Positions 1 to 6,075 of a stretch of 6,925 nt of DNA are shown piece after piece. The DNA comes from Verrucomicrobiota bacterium (lineage in GTDB: Bacteria > Verrucomicrobiota > Verrucomicrobiia > Chthoniobacterales > Xiphinematobacteraceae): the NCBI GenBank assembly GCA_003176035.1, contig PSRL01000176.1, positions 1-6,925 of the forward strand. Reading direction: 5' to 3'. The notes below the pieces were generated by a model. It was not told the origin of the DNA. It ran no database searches and was given only the letters and a program-made list of their open reading frames with translations. Made by a program: the position numbers and the translations under genes. Position 1 is the stretch's first letter. Every line of letters begins with the position of its first letter.

Positions 1-540
1 AAATAGATCAGTTTTGTAGCTGCTTCGTCACTGGGAAAATGCCTCGGTTTTTGATGATTTTCCTGATTCGCATATTCACATTTTCCAGAACGCTGGTCGT
101 GTAGATCATTGTCCGAATTTCTTGTGGATAATGGAAAAATGGAATGACTTCTTCCCAATTCCTACGCCAACTCTGGGCTATCATCGGATATTTTTTCCCC
201 AGCTGACTTTGATCAAATTCTTCCAATCTTTTTTCGGCAATTTCCGCTGTTGGGCTTTTGTAGATTTCTTTAAGTGCTTGGGCTACCAACTTCCTTTCCT
301 TCCAGCCGCAGAAGCTTAGGCTATAACGGATAAGGTGTACAATACAGGTCTGAATTTGGGTTTCAGGAAATATTGCACTTATTGCTTCAGGAAATCCTTT
401 GAGTCCATCAACTACCGCTATTAGGATGTCTTTCACTCCTCGATTTCTCAGTTCATTTAATATTTTTTACCAAAATTTGGCTCCTTCGTTTTCTTCTATC
501 CAGATTCCCAATATCTCCCGGTCGCCATTCTTCTACCAAA
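1..540 (-). pseudogene. IS256-family (mutator-type) transposase, broken remnant
   Basis: The minus strand encodes the central and C-terminal catalytic part of an IS256-type DDE transposase. Landmarks in order are GDREILGIWIEENEGAKFW, a stop, KILNELRNRGVKDIL, VDGLKGFPEAI (with a family-conserved Asp), CIVHLIRYSL, YPMIAQSWRRNWEEVIPFF and IYTTSVLENVNMRIRK (the usual place of the catalytic Glu). The gene is dead. A TAA stop lies in frame at 467-469, where relatives carry Leu. A one-base deletion near 33-35 shifts the frame: after FP, the next frame restores SDEAATKLIY, the normal continuation, and runs off the left edge. Homology stops near 533-541, at another in-frame stop, so the N-terminal half is absent. 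A GTG at 434-436 opens a 142-codon ORF, but this is an internal codon rather than a true start. The family assignment is secure from motif order. The 5' limit is approximate. Confidence 0.9.
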
Positions 541-742
541 GTTGCCGCGCTCACCCCGCTACATTGGTCTCCATCTGGCTGATCGATTTTTTTGTCCCTG
601 TTCTTAGCCAGACGGATACATCACAATCGCTCGCCTACGCCCTTTCAATGGGTAAAATCTGCTGACCAAATCCTGGCTTCCATTGCTCGCTTTGCTCATT
701 CCTCCGCTGTTTTACAAGAATTGCCTGACTTTAGGACACTAG
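541..742 (+). pseudogene. IS630-family transposase, C-terminal remnant
   Basis: The plus-strand frame from 583 reads into IHHNRSPTPFQWVKSADQIL and then ASIARFAHSSAVL (616-714). This matches the C-terminal signature of IS630-type transposases, where a His/Asn-rich turn is followed by PxPFxW-(T/V)K-(S/T)AD-xIL-xxIxRF. The last D/E-containing domain is missing or scrambled. An in-frame TGA sits at 580-582, and a weak out-of-frame echo of the WLN-x-(I/V)E-xFF motif appears at 552-600. Shifting frame after about 711 gives CLTLGH and a TAG at 740-742, which resembles the usual short xxxGH ending of this family. No start codon or DDE core is left. It abuts the minus-strand IS256 remnant, so one element probably inserted into or recombined with the other. 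The family call rests on one good motif block; the left limit is uncertain. Confidence 0.68.
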
Positions 743-759
743 AATGGTCGAAAACCTAC

Positions 760-821
760 TGATATGGACTTGGTTTTGCAACAATGGCTGAGGGAAAAAG
801 AACCACAAAGTTGCTCTCATT
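760..821 (+). repeat. 62-base repeat, copy 1 (inverted partner at 4501-4562)
   Basis: Read on the plus strand this segment matches the reverse complement of 4501-4562 at 56 of 62 positions. Mismatches in copy 1 are at 765, 789, 795, 802, 810 and 816, and all but 802 are separated by multiples of three. Weaker similarity continues to about 836, with a small indel. In one frame both copies read TGA then YGLGFATMAEGKR...LLSF. On the opposite strand, in a frame sharing the same third positions, both read LFPSAIVAKPSPY. The mismatch phasing suggests a once-coding sequence in one of these frames. It lies 18 bases past the presumed IS630 stop, so an element end is the main alternative. Confidence 0.8.
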
Positions 822-908
822 TTATAGAGGTTTCGCCGTAGTTGCCAAAAAAGCCTGAGCTTAAAAATTGGCTGCTCTCGCGGGTATTAGATACTGAGCG
901 TTTATAGG

Positions 909-943
909 TTGACGTTACTCTGTTTTTTAAATGGAGAGATAAT
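909..943 (+). promoter_or_regulatory. Possible promoter of the gene at 990
   Basis: TTGACG at 909-914 matches the -35 consensus at five of six positions, and GATAAT at 938-943 matches the -10 consensus at five of six. The 23-base gap between them is longer than the normal 16-18, so they may not work as a pair. GATAAT alone would place a start of transcription roughly 40 bases before the ATG at 990. A small palindrome (TTAAG at 954-958, CTTAA at 966-970) lies in the leader. This is a tentative call from consensus likeness only. Confidence 0.25.
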
Positions 944-989
944 GTAAATATTTTTAAGTTTAATTCTTAAAACTAGAAGTAATAGTTAT

Positions 990-1595
990 ATGTCCAAAAT
1001 AAATAACAATATAAAAATAGGTAGAAACAAAACCATTATAAGACAGTCTAATTATAATTTGAATAAGTATAAGGAAACCCAACTGAAGGTTTCAATCGAA
1101 ACAACGACATCGGGTCCTATTCTGAGGGCTTTCAATGTAAAAGATGTTGGAAAATCTATGAATCCATCAAGTTCTCAGATAAAAGAAATTCTAAATGATG
1201 CACCGGAAATGCCATGGGAGAATGGCAATATAACTTCCCCATTTAATGATACAAGTAGTCTCGATACTGCTACTCCTCCTCACGGTATAACAGAAAATCC
1301 CTATAAAAAAGCCTATGAAAGGTGTGTGGAGGAAAGAATGGCTGTGCGTGGCTGCACAAGCAGCGAATCAAAGTGTGGACGAAGTGTTAGATCTAGCTGT
1401 TTCTATAATAATCAACCACCTGAATATTACAAAAAATTAGAAGAGGAAAAAGTTCAAGGAGTGCTTACGGGATTATATATTTTTGCTGCAGTCGGAGCAC
1501 TATGGTTTGCAGGTGGTTGTATTAGGCACTGCGGTGAGGGTGGGTGTAATAAAAGAAATCATCAGTATCAATCAACTCCTACTTCAAATGTGTAA
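990..1595 (+). CDS. Cysteine-rich single-pass membrane protein of unknown function
   Basis: I do not recognise this 201-residue protein. It starts at ATG 990 with only a weak AGAAG-like ribosome site (973-977 region) and ends with TAA at 1593-1595. Residues 1-105 are hydrophilic and rich in Asn, Lys, Ser and Thr, with no N-terminal signal peptide. Four cysteines follow at 112, 122, 129 and 137 in a charged segment. Next come a short charged helix (KKLEEEKVQG, 148-157), one hydrophobic span at about 158-177 and a 24-residue tail with cysteines at 177, 181 and 186. The layout suggests a tail-proximal membrane anchor. It could be a surface, envelope or secreted effector protein, but that is speculation. 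It is AT-rich (16-17 G+C per 60 bases in its first third), unlike the rimO operon, and lies between IS debris and the convergent autotransporter, so recent acquisition is plausible. Its length, clean frame and coherent topology make it likely to be a real gene. Confidence 0.72.
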   Translation: MSKINNNIKIGRNKTIIRQSNYNLNKYKETQLKVSIETTTSGPILRAFNVKDVGKSMNPSSSQIKEILNDAPEMPWENGNITSPFNDTSSLDTATPPHGITENPYKKAYERCVEERMAVRGCTSSESKCGRSVRSSCFYNNQPPEYYKKLEEEKVQGVLTGLYIFAAVGALWFAGGCIRHCGEGGCNKRNHQYQSTPTSNV

Positions 1596-1640
1596 TGATA
1601 GCACTTCCTAGGGTTCAATACGTAATATTTGAACTTTCCA

Positions 1641-1672
1641 CAAAAATAGAGATTCAGTATGCATTCATCTCT
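1641..1672 (-). terminator. Weak candidate terminator after the autotransporter gene
   Basis: On the minus strand AGAGAT (1672-1667) can pair with ATCTCT (1653-1648) around a 13-base loop, and the stem is followed by ATTTTTG (1647-1641). The stem has only six pairs and is not GC-rich. It lies 45 bases beyond the autotransporter stop at 1717 and between two convergent genes, a suitable place. The other strand shows a different weak option: GCATC at 1687-1691 against GGTGC at 1700-1704, followed by CCTCTTTTT, which could serve the plus-strand gene ending at 1595. Confidence 0.35.
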
Positions 1673-1716
1673 ACATAGCTAAATAAGCATCTTCGGACGG
1701 GTGCCCTCTTTTTATA

Positions 1717-4398
1717 TTAAAAAGAATAATTAAGCCCCACGAGGACGCTATGGGCAGCAATTTGGCCTCCCCCAAATTGCGGTGTGTAATAGGCATAGAC
1801 ACCACAGCGAGATCCTATTGCCACTTCAAGCCCTGCAACGGCTAAGGCGTTGTTGCGAGCTGCTGTTAAAGAATAAAAGCCAAAGGATGTACCTTGGCCA
1901 TTGGCAAATTGTCCTGTAATTCTCTGCCCATAATTCAGAAATTCATGTTGCCAGTAGAGGCCTATCGTAGGAAAAATGCGACAAAGGGAGAGAGGTTTCC
2001 ACAAATAGGAAATATTTCCTCCCAGTGTGTAGATTAATGAATTAGGGTTTTGGCTATTCGTTTTTACGTTCAAATTGCCGGCCCCATATTCGTTAAACGC
2101 AGAAATCCCCAAATAAGTGTATTGAATTGAATTATTAATTCCAAATTGCCAAGGACCCAATTGAATTTCATATCCCCCTCCCAAGAGAGAATCTAATTCT
2201 CCGATAAAAGTATTACTACGTGCTCGGCCATATCTTTGAGTATAGACAGAGTTAACGTTAATGGATCGATTAAAATTAACAAAGTGGGTACCGCCACCAA
2301 CAATGGCATTGAGATAAAAATTGTCACTCCATTGGGAAATCCATGGAGAGAAGTTCCAATGGATCCATTGAGAGAAAGCGGGAAACTCAGCCGTGCTATA
2401 AAGCCCAAATTTTACTCCATTACTCCGCAACGAAGAACTCTCCGAAAACCAAGTTTTGGTTCCTTGGTATCCGGTATAAATGCCTACATTCCAATTGGGA
2501 GTAATAAAATGATCAGCCCCGGCGCCAAAGAAACCCGTCATCGAGTTGGTGCTTGGCAAATTCCAAGCGCTATCAATTTTTGAGAAAATGCCAGAAGCCC
2601 ATGCAAAAATATTCCAGGGAGAGGGTTCCGCAACGCTAGTAGAGTTAGTATTTTGACTTACCATTTTGCCTTCATGTTTACTGAGCTGTTCTAACATAGG
2701 CTCTTGAGTCAAACCTTGTAGCGACATGCCACGGCTTCCTGCTCGCAGAGCTAGCAATCGCATGATGAGTTGATTATATTGAATATTAGTGACATTAAAT
2801 AAAATATCTTTGACGGTGCCATCCATCCATGGCACTAAGTCACTAAAAGGCACTTGCAGTACTTCTAATTGCTGCACCGTATCGGTGAGGACTGCAGTGT
2901 CTATACAAGGTATGCGCAATTGAACGTTATTGGGATTGTAGACCAGCAGATATGGAAAGTCTGTGGTAACAAGGACGTTACTGAAGGTCCCATTTACCCC
3001 ACCCGTGGCGGTCAAAATGGTGATTTCCGAGCAGGGTTCAGCTACAAATCCAGGCAAGGTTTCAATTTGCAGAGTGCCAGCAAGGGTAGCCGGACCATTG
3101 ACTGCAAGGAGGTCATGGGAAGTAGTGCTTGCCAGCTGTATGAGGAGGACTGCTCCTGGATCTTGGGTATAGGGGCCTACGGTTAAGGTTCCCGGTCCAT
3201 TGTATCCGGGAGAAACGATTCCTATATTGAGTGTGCTGCCCCCTATATTACCTACTCCGCTTAAAATAGCACCTGGATTCACAAATACATTGGAATTGGG
3301 CATTTGTCCATTCACAGTGAGTTCCCCATTGTTAATATTAGTTGGACCACTAAAGGAATTGTTACCGGTTAAAATCTGTGTTCCGCTCCCTATTTTAATG
3401 ATGGCAAGGGGTGCGCTGCCACTCTGAATCGTTCCATCAAAGACACCATCATGGTTTGTGTTTCCGAGGGTTAAAGTAGCGGAATTGCTCCCGTTATTTG
3501 TAACAATCCCATTTCCGGAAAGGGCGCCAATCGTTCCATCAAATCCTCCGGCATCCAAGATTCCGGAATTTTGTATGGCAAAGTCTGAATTGGGACTGAA
3601 AGCGTTTTGTACTCCTTGGCTAAAAATCGCGTTGTTTACATTGGTATCTCCAAAGTAAGAATGATTTCCAGTGGCTGTAAGATTACCGTTCCCTATGACA
3701 GTTAATCCTCCGGGACCGCTCAGGGCGGAACTCATGGTATTGGAATTTCCATTGGTATCGATGGTGCCACCTGCCGGACCTAGATATATTGGAAGGTTAG
3801 CTAAATCCATTCCATTGGATCTAGCTTGAAGTGTGCCTCCATTGATTATGGGGACGATATTTGACCCCGTACCGCAAGGGACTCCATTAATAGCATCAGT
3901 TATGAGAATGCCTCCATTTAATTGTAAGCTGCTATTGCCAGTGCGATTAATTTGGAGCATTGAGGTGTTAATGACACCTCCCTCAATAATCAAATGCCCA
4001 TTTTCCCTGCAGTTTCTAGGAAAACCTATTATAATAGTCGTACTATTCGTATAGATCCCCCCCTGCATTAAAAATGTGCTCCCTTGATTTAAGGAATTGA
4101 TATTGGTCGAATTAACGGATAAGCTACCGCCGGACATCACTACCCCTCCGAAGATAGAGCCTTGGCCTAAGTCGAGCGCATTGGCTTCAGCGATGGTGGT
4201 GTCTGTAATAAGAGCGGTCCCTCCATTTTGAATCCACGCTGTTTGAGAATTTGTTGGAGGAGCTTTCAAGGCCCAATTTGCAGGGGTCTCCCAAGCACCC
4301 ACGCCATTCGCCCAAAAATTTGTTTGTCCGTAGGCAGATGAGAAAAATGCTAATTTAAGAAAAACAATAAGAATTGGAGAATACGATAACCGGCTCAC
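1717..4398 (-). CDS. Autotransporter (type V secretion) with beta-strand-repeat passenger and C-terminal beta-barrel
   Basis: This 893-residue protein has the full autotransporter plan. Residues 1-24 form a signal peptide with hydrophobic core ILIVFLKLAFF and likely cleavage after SAYG. Residues 25 to about 500 form a passenger rich in Gly, Asn, Ser and Thr, predicted as a beta-helix. In it, x-G-G turns recur at about 59, 90, 113, 140, 162 and 187, some 22-31 residues apart. An autotransporter-associated beta-strand repeat is clear at 337-363 (GTQILTGNNSFSGPTNINNG), with a worn one at 230-260. Residues about 500-570 look like the helical linker, with LRAGSRGMSLQGL at 551-563. Residues about 597-893 form the outer-membrane barrel, ending in LVGLNYSF with the terminal aromatic residue expected for BAM recognition. 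The passenger would be exposed on or released from the cell surface, as an adhesin or structural coat; its ligand cannot be told. Cysteines at 130, 175, 456, 498, 806 and 865 are unusual for autotransporters. The start is GTG at 4396-4398, forced by an upstream stop at 4423-4425 and by signal-peptide position. No Shine-Dalgarno sequence precedes it. Confidence 0.9.
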   Translation of the reverse strand: MSRLSYSPILIVFLKLAFFSSAYGQTNFWANGVGAWETPANWALKAPPTNSQTAWIQNGGTALITDTTIAEANALDLGQGSIFGGVVMSGGSLSVNSTNINSLNQGSTFLMQGGIYTNSTTIIIGFPRNCRENGHLIIEGGVINTSMLQINRTGNSSLQLNGGILITDAINGVPCGTGSNIVPIINGGTLQARSNGMDLANLPIYLGPAGGTIDTNGNSNTMSSALSGPGGLTVIGNGNLTATGNHSYFGDTNVNNAIFSQGVQNAFSPNSDFAIQNSGILDAGGFDGTIGALSGNGIVTNNGSNSATLTLGNTNHDGVFDGTIQSGSAPLAIIKIGSGTQILTGNNSFSGPTNINNGELTVNGQMPNSNVFVNPGAILSGVGNIGGSTLNIGIVSPGYNGPGTLTVGPYTQDPGAVLLIQLASTTSHDLLAVNGPATLAGTLQIETLPGFVAEPCSEITILTATGGVNGTFSNVLVTTDFPYLLVYNPNNVQLRIPCIDTAVLTDTVQQLEVLQVPFSDLVPWMDGTVKDILFNVTNIQYNQLIMRLLALRAGSRGMSLQGLTQEPMLEQLSKHEGKMVSQNTNSTSVAEPSPWNIFAWASGIFSKIDSAWNLPSTNSMTGFFGAGADHFITPNWNVGIYTGYQGTKTWFSESSSLRSNGVKFGLYSTAEFPAFSQWIHWNFSPWISQWSDNFYLNAIVGGGTHFVNFNRSINVNSVYTQRYGRARSNTFIGELDSLLGGGYEIQLGPWQFGINNSIQYTYLGISAFNEYGAGNLNVKTNSQNPNSLIYTLGGNISYLWKPLSLCRIFPTIGLYWQHEFLNYGQRITGQFANGQGTSFGFYSLTAARNNALAVAGLEVAIGSRCGVYAYYTPQFGGGQIAAHSVLVGLNYSF

Positions 4399-4419
4399 GA
4401 GGGGGAGTTTACCCGTGCG

Positions 4420-4620
4420 ATGCTATTGAATAACCACCTGCCTGAAAAGTACTTATTTCCTTTTTTAAAAGAATTTTACGAAAAAAGCGAGACTCCTCTG
4501 AATGATAGCAAGTTTGTGGGTCTTTTCCCCTCGGCCATTGTTGCAAAACCAAGTCCGTATCATGGATATGGCCTTACTTTTGCGCCGCGCCCGCAGAAAA
4601 AATACCATCCGAATTCGTGA
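4420..4620 (+). CDS. Doubtful 66-residue ORF containing repeat copy 2
   Basis: An ATG at 4420 opens 66 codons to a TGA at 4618-4620. A G-rich stretch, GAGGGGGAG at 4399-4407, could act as a ribosome site, though its 12-base spacing is long. The product begins MLLNNHLPEKYLFPFLKEFY and ends in a basic tail. I recognise no domain in it. Codons 28-47 coincide with repeat copy 2, and copy 1 read in the same frame also gives LFPSAIVAKPSPY, with mismatches mostly at third positions. That hints at coding in this frame or in the opposite one, where more changes are silent (4 of 6 against 3 of 6). It is divergent from the autotransporter, with only 21 bases between the two starts, so both genes can hardly have independent ordinary leaders. 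It may be a real small gene, a fragment, or chance. Confidence 0.25.
   Translation: MLLNNHLPEKYLFPFLKEFYEKSETPLNDSKFVGLFPSAIVAKPSPYHGYGLTFAPRPQKKYHPNS
4501..4562 (-). repeat. 62-base repeat, copy 2 (inverted partner at 760-821)
   Basis: The minus strand of this segment matches 760-821 at 56 of 62 positions, and weaker similarity reaches about 4486. It lies about 100 bases upstream of the autotransporter start, so it also forms part of that gene's upstream region. Both copies start just after a TGA and contain an ATG followed by AEGKR(T/P)T(K/N)LLSF in the same relative place. In copy 2 that frame ends soon after, at a TAA near 4480. Together with copy 1 it encloses the orphan gene and the autotransporter. 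Confidence 0.8.
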
Positions 4621-4677
4621 TCATTTTATGGGGGGCTTCGCTATATGATGAGCATGTCAAAAAGGGGCGGTAGTGCG

Positions 4678-6075
4678 CTAAGAGGCCGAGCGGAGCGGAT
4701 AGGGTTGCGCTACGAGGTCATAGACTTGGGTGTCCGTCACATGGGCTTGAATAAACTCGCCTGGCGTTGCGTCCTGGGTCAGGATGACCTTACAATCGAC
4801 ATCCGGCGCATCATGGATTGTGCGGCCCGTGTGGGGGGTCTCCACCAAGACTCGGAGGTCTTTTCCCACCTGATTTTGAGCCATTTCAGTAGCAATTTTT
4901 TGCTGCAGCATCATTGCACGGCGCATGCGGCGGTTCTTTTCAGCGGTGGGAATTTGATTTTCCATTTTTGCTGCACGGGAGCCTTCTTCTTGAGAATAAG
5001 TGAACACGCCCAACCGTTCGAATCGCGTAGTTTCAATAAACTGTAAGAGGGCTTCAAAATGTTTAGAGGTTTCCCCAGGAAACCCCACAATGAAGGTGGT
5101 CCTGAGTGCCAGGTTGGGGATACCGGCGCGAAGCCTCCCAATCAAATCTTCGATGTGCTGGCGAGAGGTTTCCCGACGCATGGCAAGCAACATGTCTTCA
5201 TGAATGTGTTGGAGGGGCATGTCCACGTAGGGCACCACTTTGGGGTTTCTGGCGATGGCTTCTATGAGTTCGTCACTCCAGTGGGCCGGATGGGTGTAGA
5301 GAAGCCGCACCCAAAAATCGCCTTCCACTTCCGCTATTTCATCCAGGAGTTTAGCAAGAGTGGGACCTCGTTGGGAGTCGACCGGCTGACGGGGACCTGC
5401 TTTTTGTTCCCACTGGTCCATGCCAAAAAAGGTGGTATCCTGGCTGATCAAATTAATTTCTCGCACACCTTGGCTGACCAAAGATCGGACTTCTCCTACG
5501 ACCGAGGAAATGGTGCGGCTGCGATGGCGACCACGCATTCGGGGGATCACGCAAAAGCTACATGGGTGATTGCAGCCCTCTGCGATTTTTAAGTACGCGG
5601 AATGTGAAGGTGTTAGGCGAAAACGCGGAGTGTCGTAGTCGGGGATATATCGCGAAGCAGCTCGCGCGACGAGGTTGAGCGGAGACTGCGTACTGTCGCT
5701 TTCCACAAGATTTTGTAGGAGCGTCCCAATGTCTCCCACTTGATCCAGGCCTACGATGGCGTCAATTTCCGGAATCTCCCGGGCAAGCTCGCTGGAAAAA
5801 CGTTGGGCCATGCATCCGCTCACCACTAATTTCTGGTGAGCTCGCTTTTCTGTCTGACGATCCCGGTGCAATTCCAAAATCGCATCAATTGATTCTTGTT
5901 TTGCGGAGTCAATGAATCCGCAGGTATTGACAATGAGTACGTCCGCCTCTTCCGGACTCGAAGTCACCGCAAACCCGTGGCTCACTGCGTCGCCTAACAT
6001 GATCTCTGCATCCACTAAGTTTTTAGCGCAACCCAGACTGACCATGCCTACCTTCCTTTGCGAGTGATCTTTCAT
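4678..6075 (-). CDS. rimO: Ribosomal protein S12 (aspartate C3) methylthiotransferase RimO
   Basis: RimO is a cytoplasmic radical-SAM enzyme that uses two iron-sulfur clusters to add a methylthio group to a conserved aspartate of ribosomal protein S12. The 465-residue product has the normal length and three domains. The N-terminal UPF0004/MTTase domain has KVGMVSLGCAKNLVDAE, NTCGFI and VVSGCMAQR, giving the auxiliary-cluster cysteines 16, 52 and 88. The radical-SAM core has EGCNHPCSFCVIPRMRGRHR with CxxxCxxC cysteines 168, 172 and 175, then SQDTT (211-215), LLYTHPAHW, MPLQH and TTFIVGFPGET. A C-terminal TRAM-type domain covers about 400-460. The SLGCAKNLVD and CVIPRMRG forms point to RimO rather than MiaB or MtaB. 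The ATG at 6073-6075 overlaps the stop of the upstream RodZ-like gene as ATGA, so translation is probably coupled. All catalytic cysteines are present and no damage is seen. Confidence 0.97.
   Translation of the reverse strand: MKDHSQRKVGMVSLGCAKNLVDAEIMLGDAVSHGFAVTSSPEEADVLIVNTCGFIDSAKQESIDAILELHRDRQTEKRAHQKLVVSGCMAQRFSSELAREIPEIDAIVGLDQVGDIGTLLQNLVESDSTQSPLNLVARAASRYIPDYDTPRFRLTPSHSAYLKIAEGCNHPCSFCVIPRMRGRHRSRTISSVVGEVRSLVSQGVREINLISQDTTFFGMDQWEQKAGPRQPVDSQRGPTLAKLLDEIAEVEGDFWVRLLYTHPAHWSDELIEAIARNPKVVPYVDMPLQHIHEDMLLAMRRETSRQHIEDLIGRLRAGIPNLALRTTFIVGFPGETSKHFEALLQFIETTRFERLGVFTYSQEEGSRAAKMENQIPTAEKNRRMRRAMMLQQKIATEMAQNQVGKDLRVLVETPHTGRTIHDAPDVDCKVILTQDATPGEFIQAHVTDTQVYDLVAQPYPLRSAS
6072..6075 (-). 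other. ATGA stop-start overlap, coupled rodZ-like/rimO
   Basis: The rimO ATG occupies 6075-6073 and the TGA of the upstream gene 6074-6072. Only a weak GCGAG purine run precedes the ATG. Termination of the first gene therefore likely feeds re-initiation at rimO, which keeps the two products in a fixed ratio from one transcript. Confidence 0.85.

Larger units (their letters stand above)
743..989. other. Gene-free stretch between IS debris and the orphan gene
   Basis: No intact reading frame with a plausible start is visible. The stretch begins at the presumed end of the IS630 remnant and contains the first copy of the 62-base inverted repeat (760-821). It then becomes strongly AT-rich toward 990. 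Short open runs exist on both strands, such as a plus-strand frame at 743-890 interrupted by TAG codons and a minus-strand frame at 822-960. They lack starts and I recognise no family in them. They may be worn remnants of an earlier gene. The last 80 bases probably carry the promoter of the gene at 990. Confidence 0.5.

Noticed and set aside
399..665. An 88-codon plus-strand ORF over the IS junction
   Set aside because: Its first part is antisense to IS256 transposase and its end is out of frame with the IS630 motif. It is a by-product of the fused remnants.
2236..2583. Plus-strand ORFs of 66-115 codons opposite the autotransporter (also 2869-3186, 3200-3427, 3458-3658, 3833-4054)
   Set aside because: All are antisense to a coherent 893-residue autotransporter frame and none shows a ribosome site or known motif.
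4540..4590. A SET-domain-like reading of KPSPYHGYGL in the 66-codon ORF
   Set aside because: The G-x-G likeness is only a few residues long, and the later SET motifs (NHS and GEEL-Y types) are absent. The similarity is too weak to name a family.
4655..4677. A T-run (CCCCTTTTTT on the minus strand) after the rimO stop as a terminator
   Set aside because: Only a three-pair stem (GCG/CGC) can be drawn before it, which is too weak to call an intrinsic terminator.
5059..5592. A 177-codon plus-strand ORF opposite rimO
   Set aside because: It lies wholly antisense to the conserved radical-SAM core of rimO, has no recognisable domain and reads like the complement of a constrained gene.
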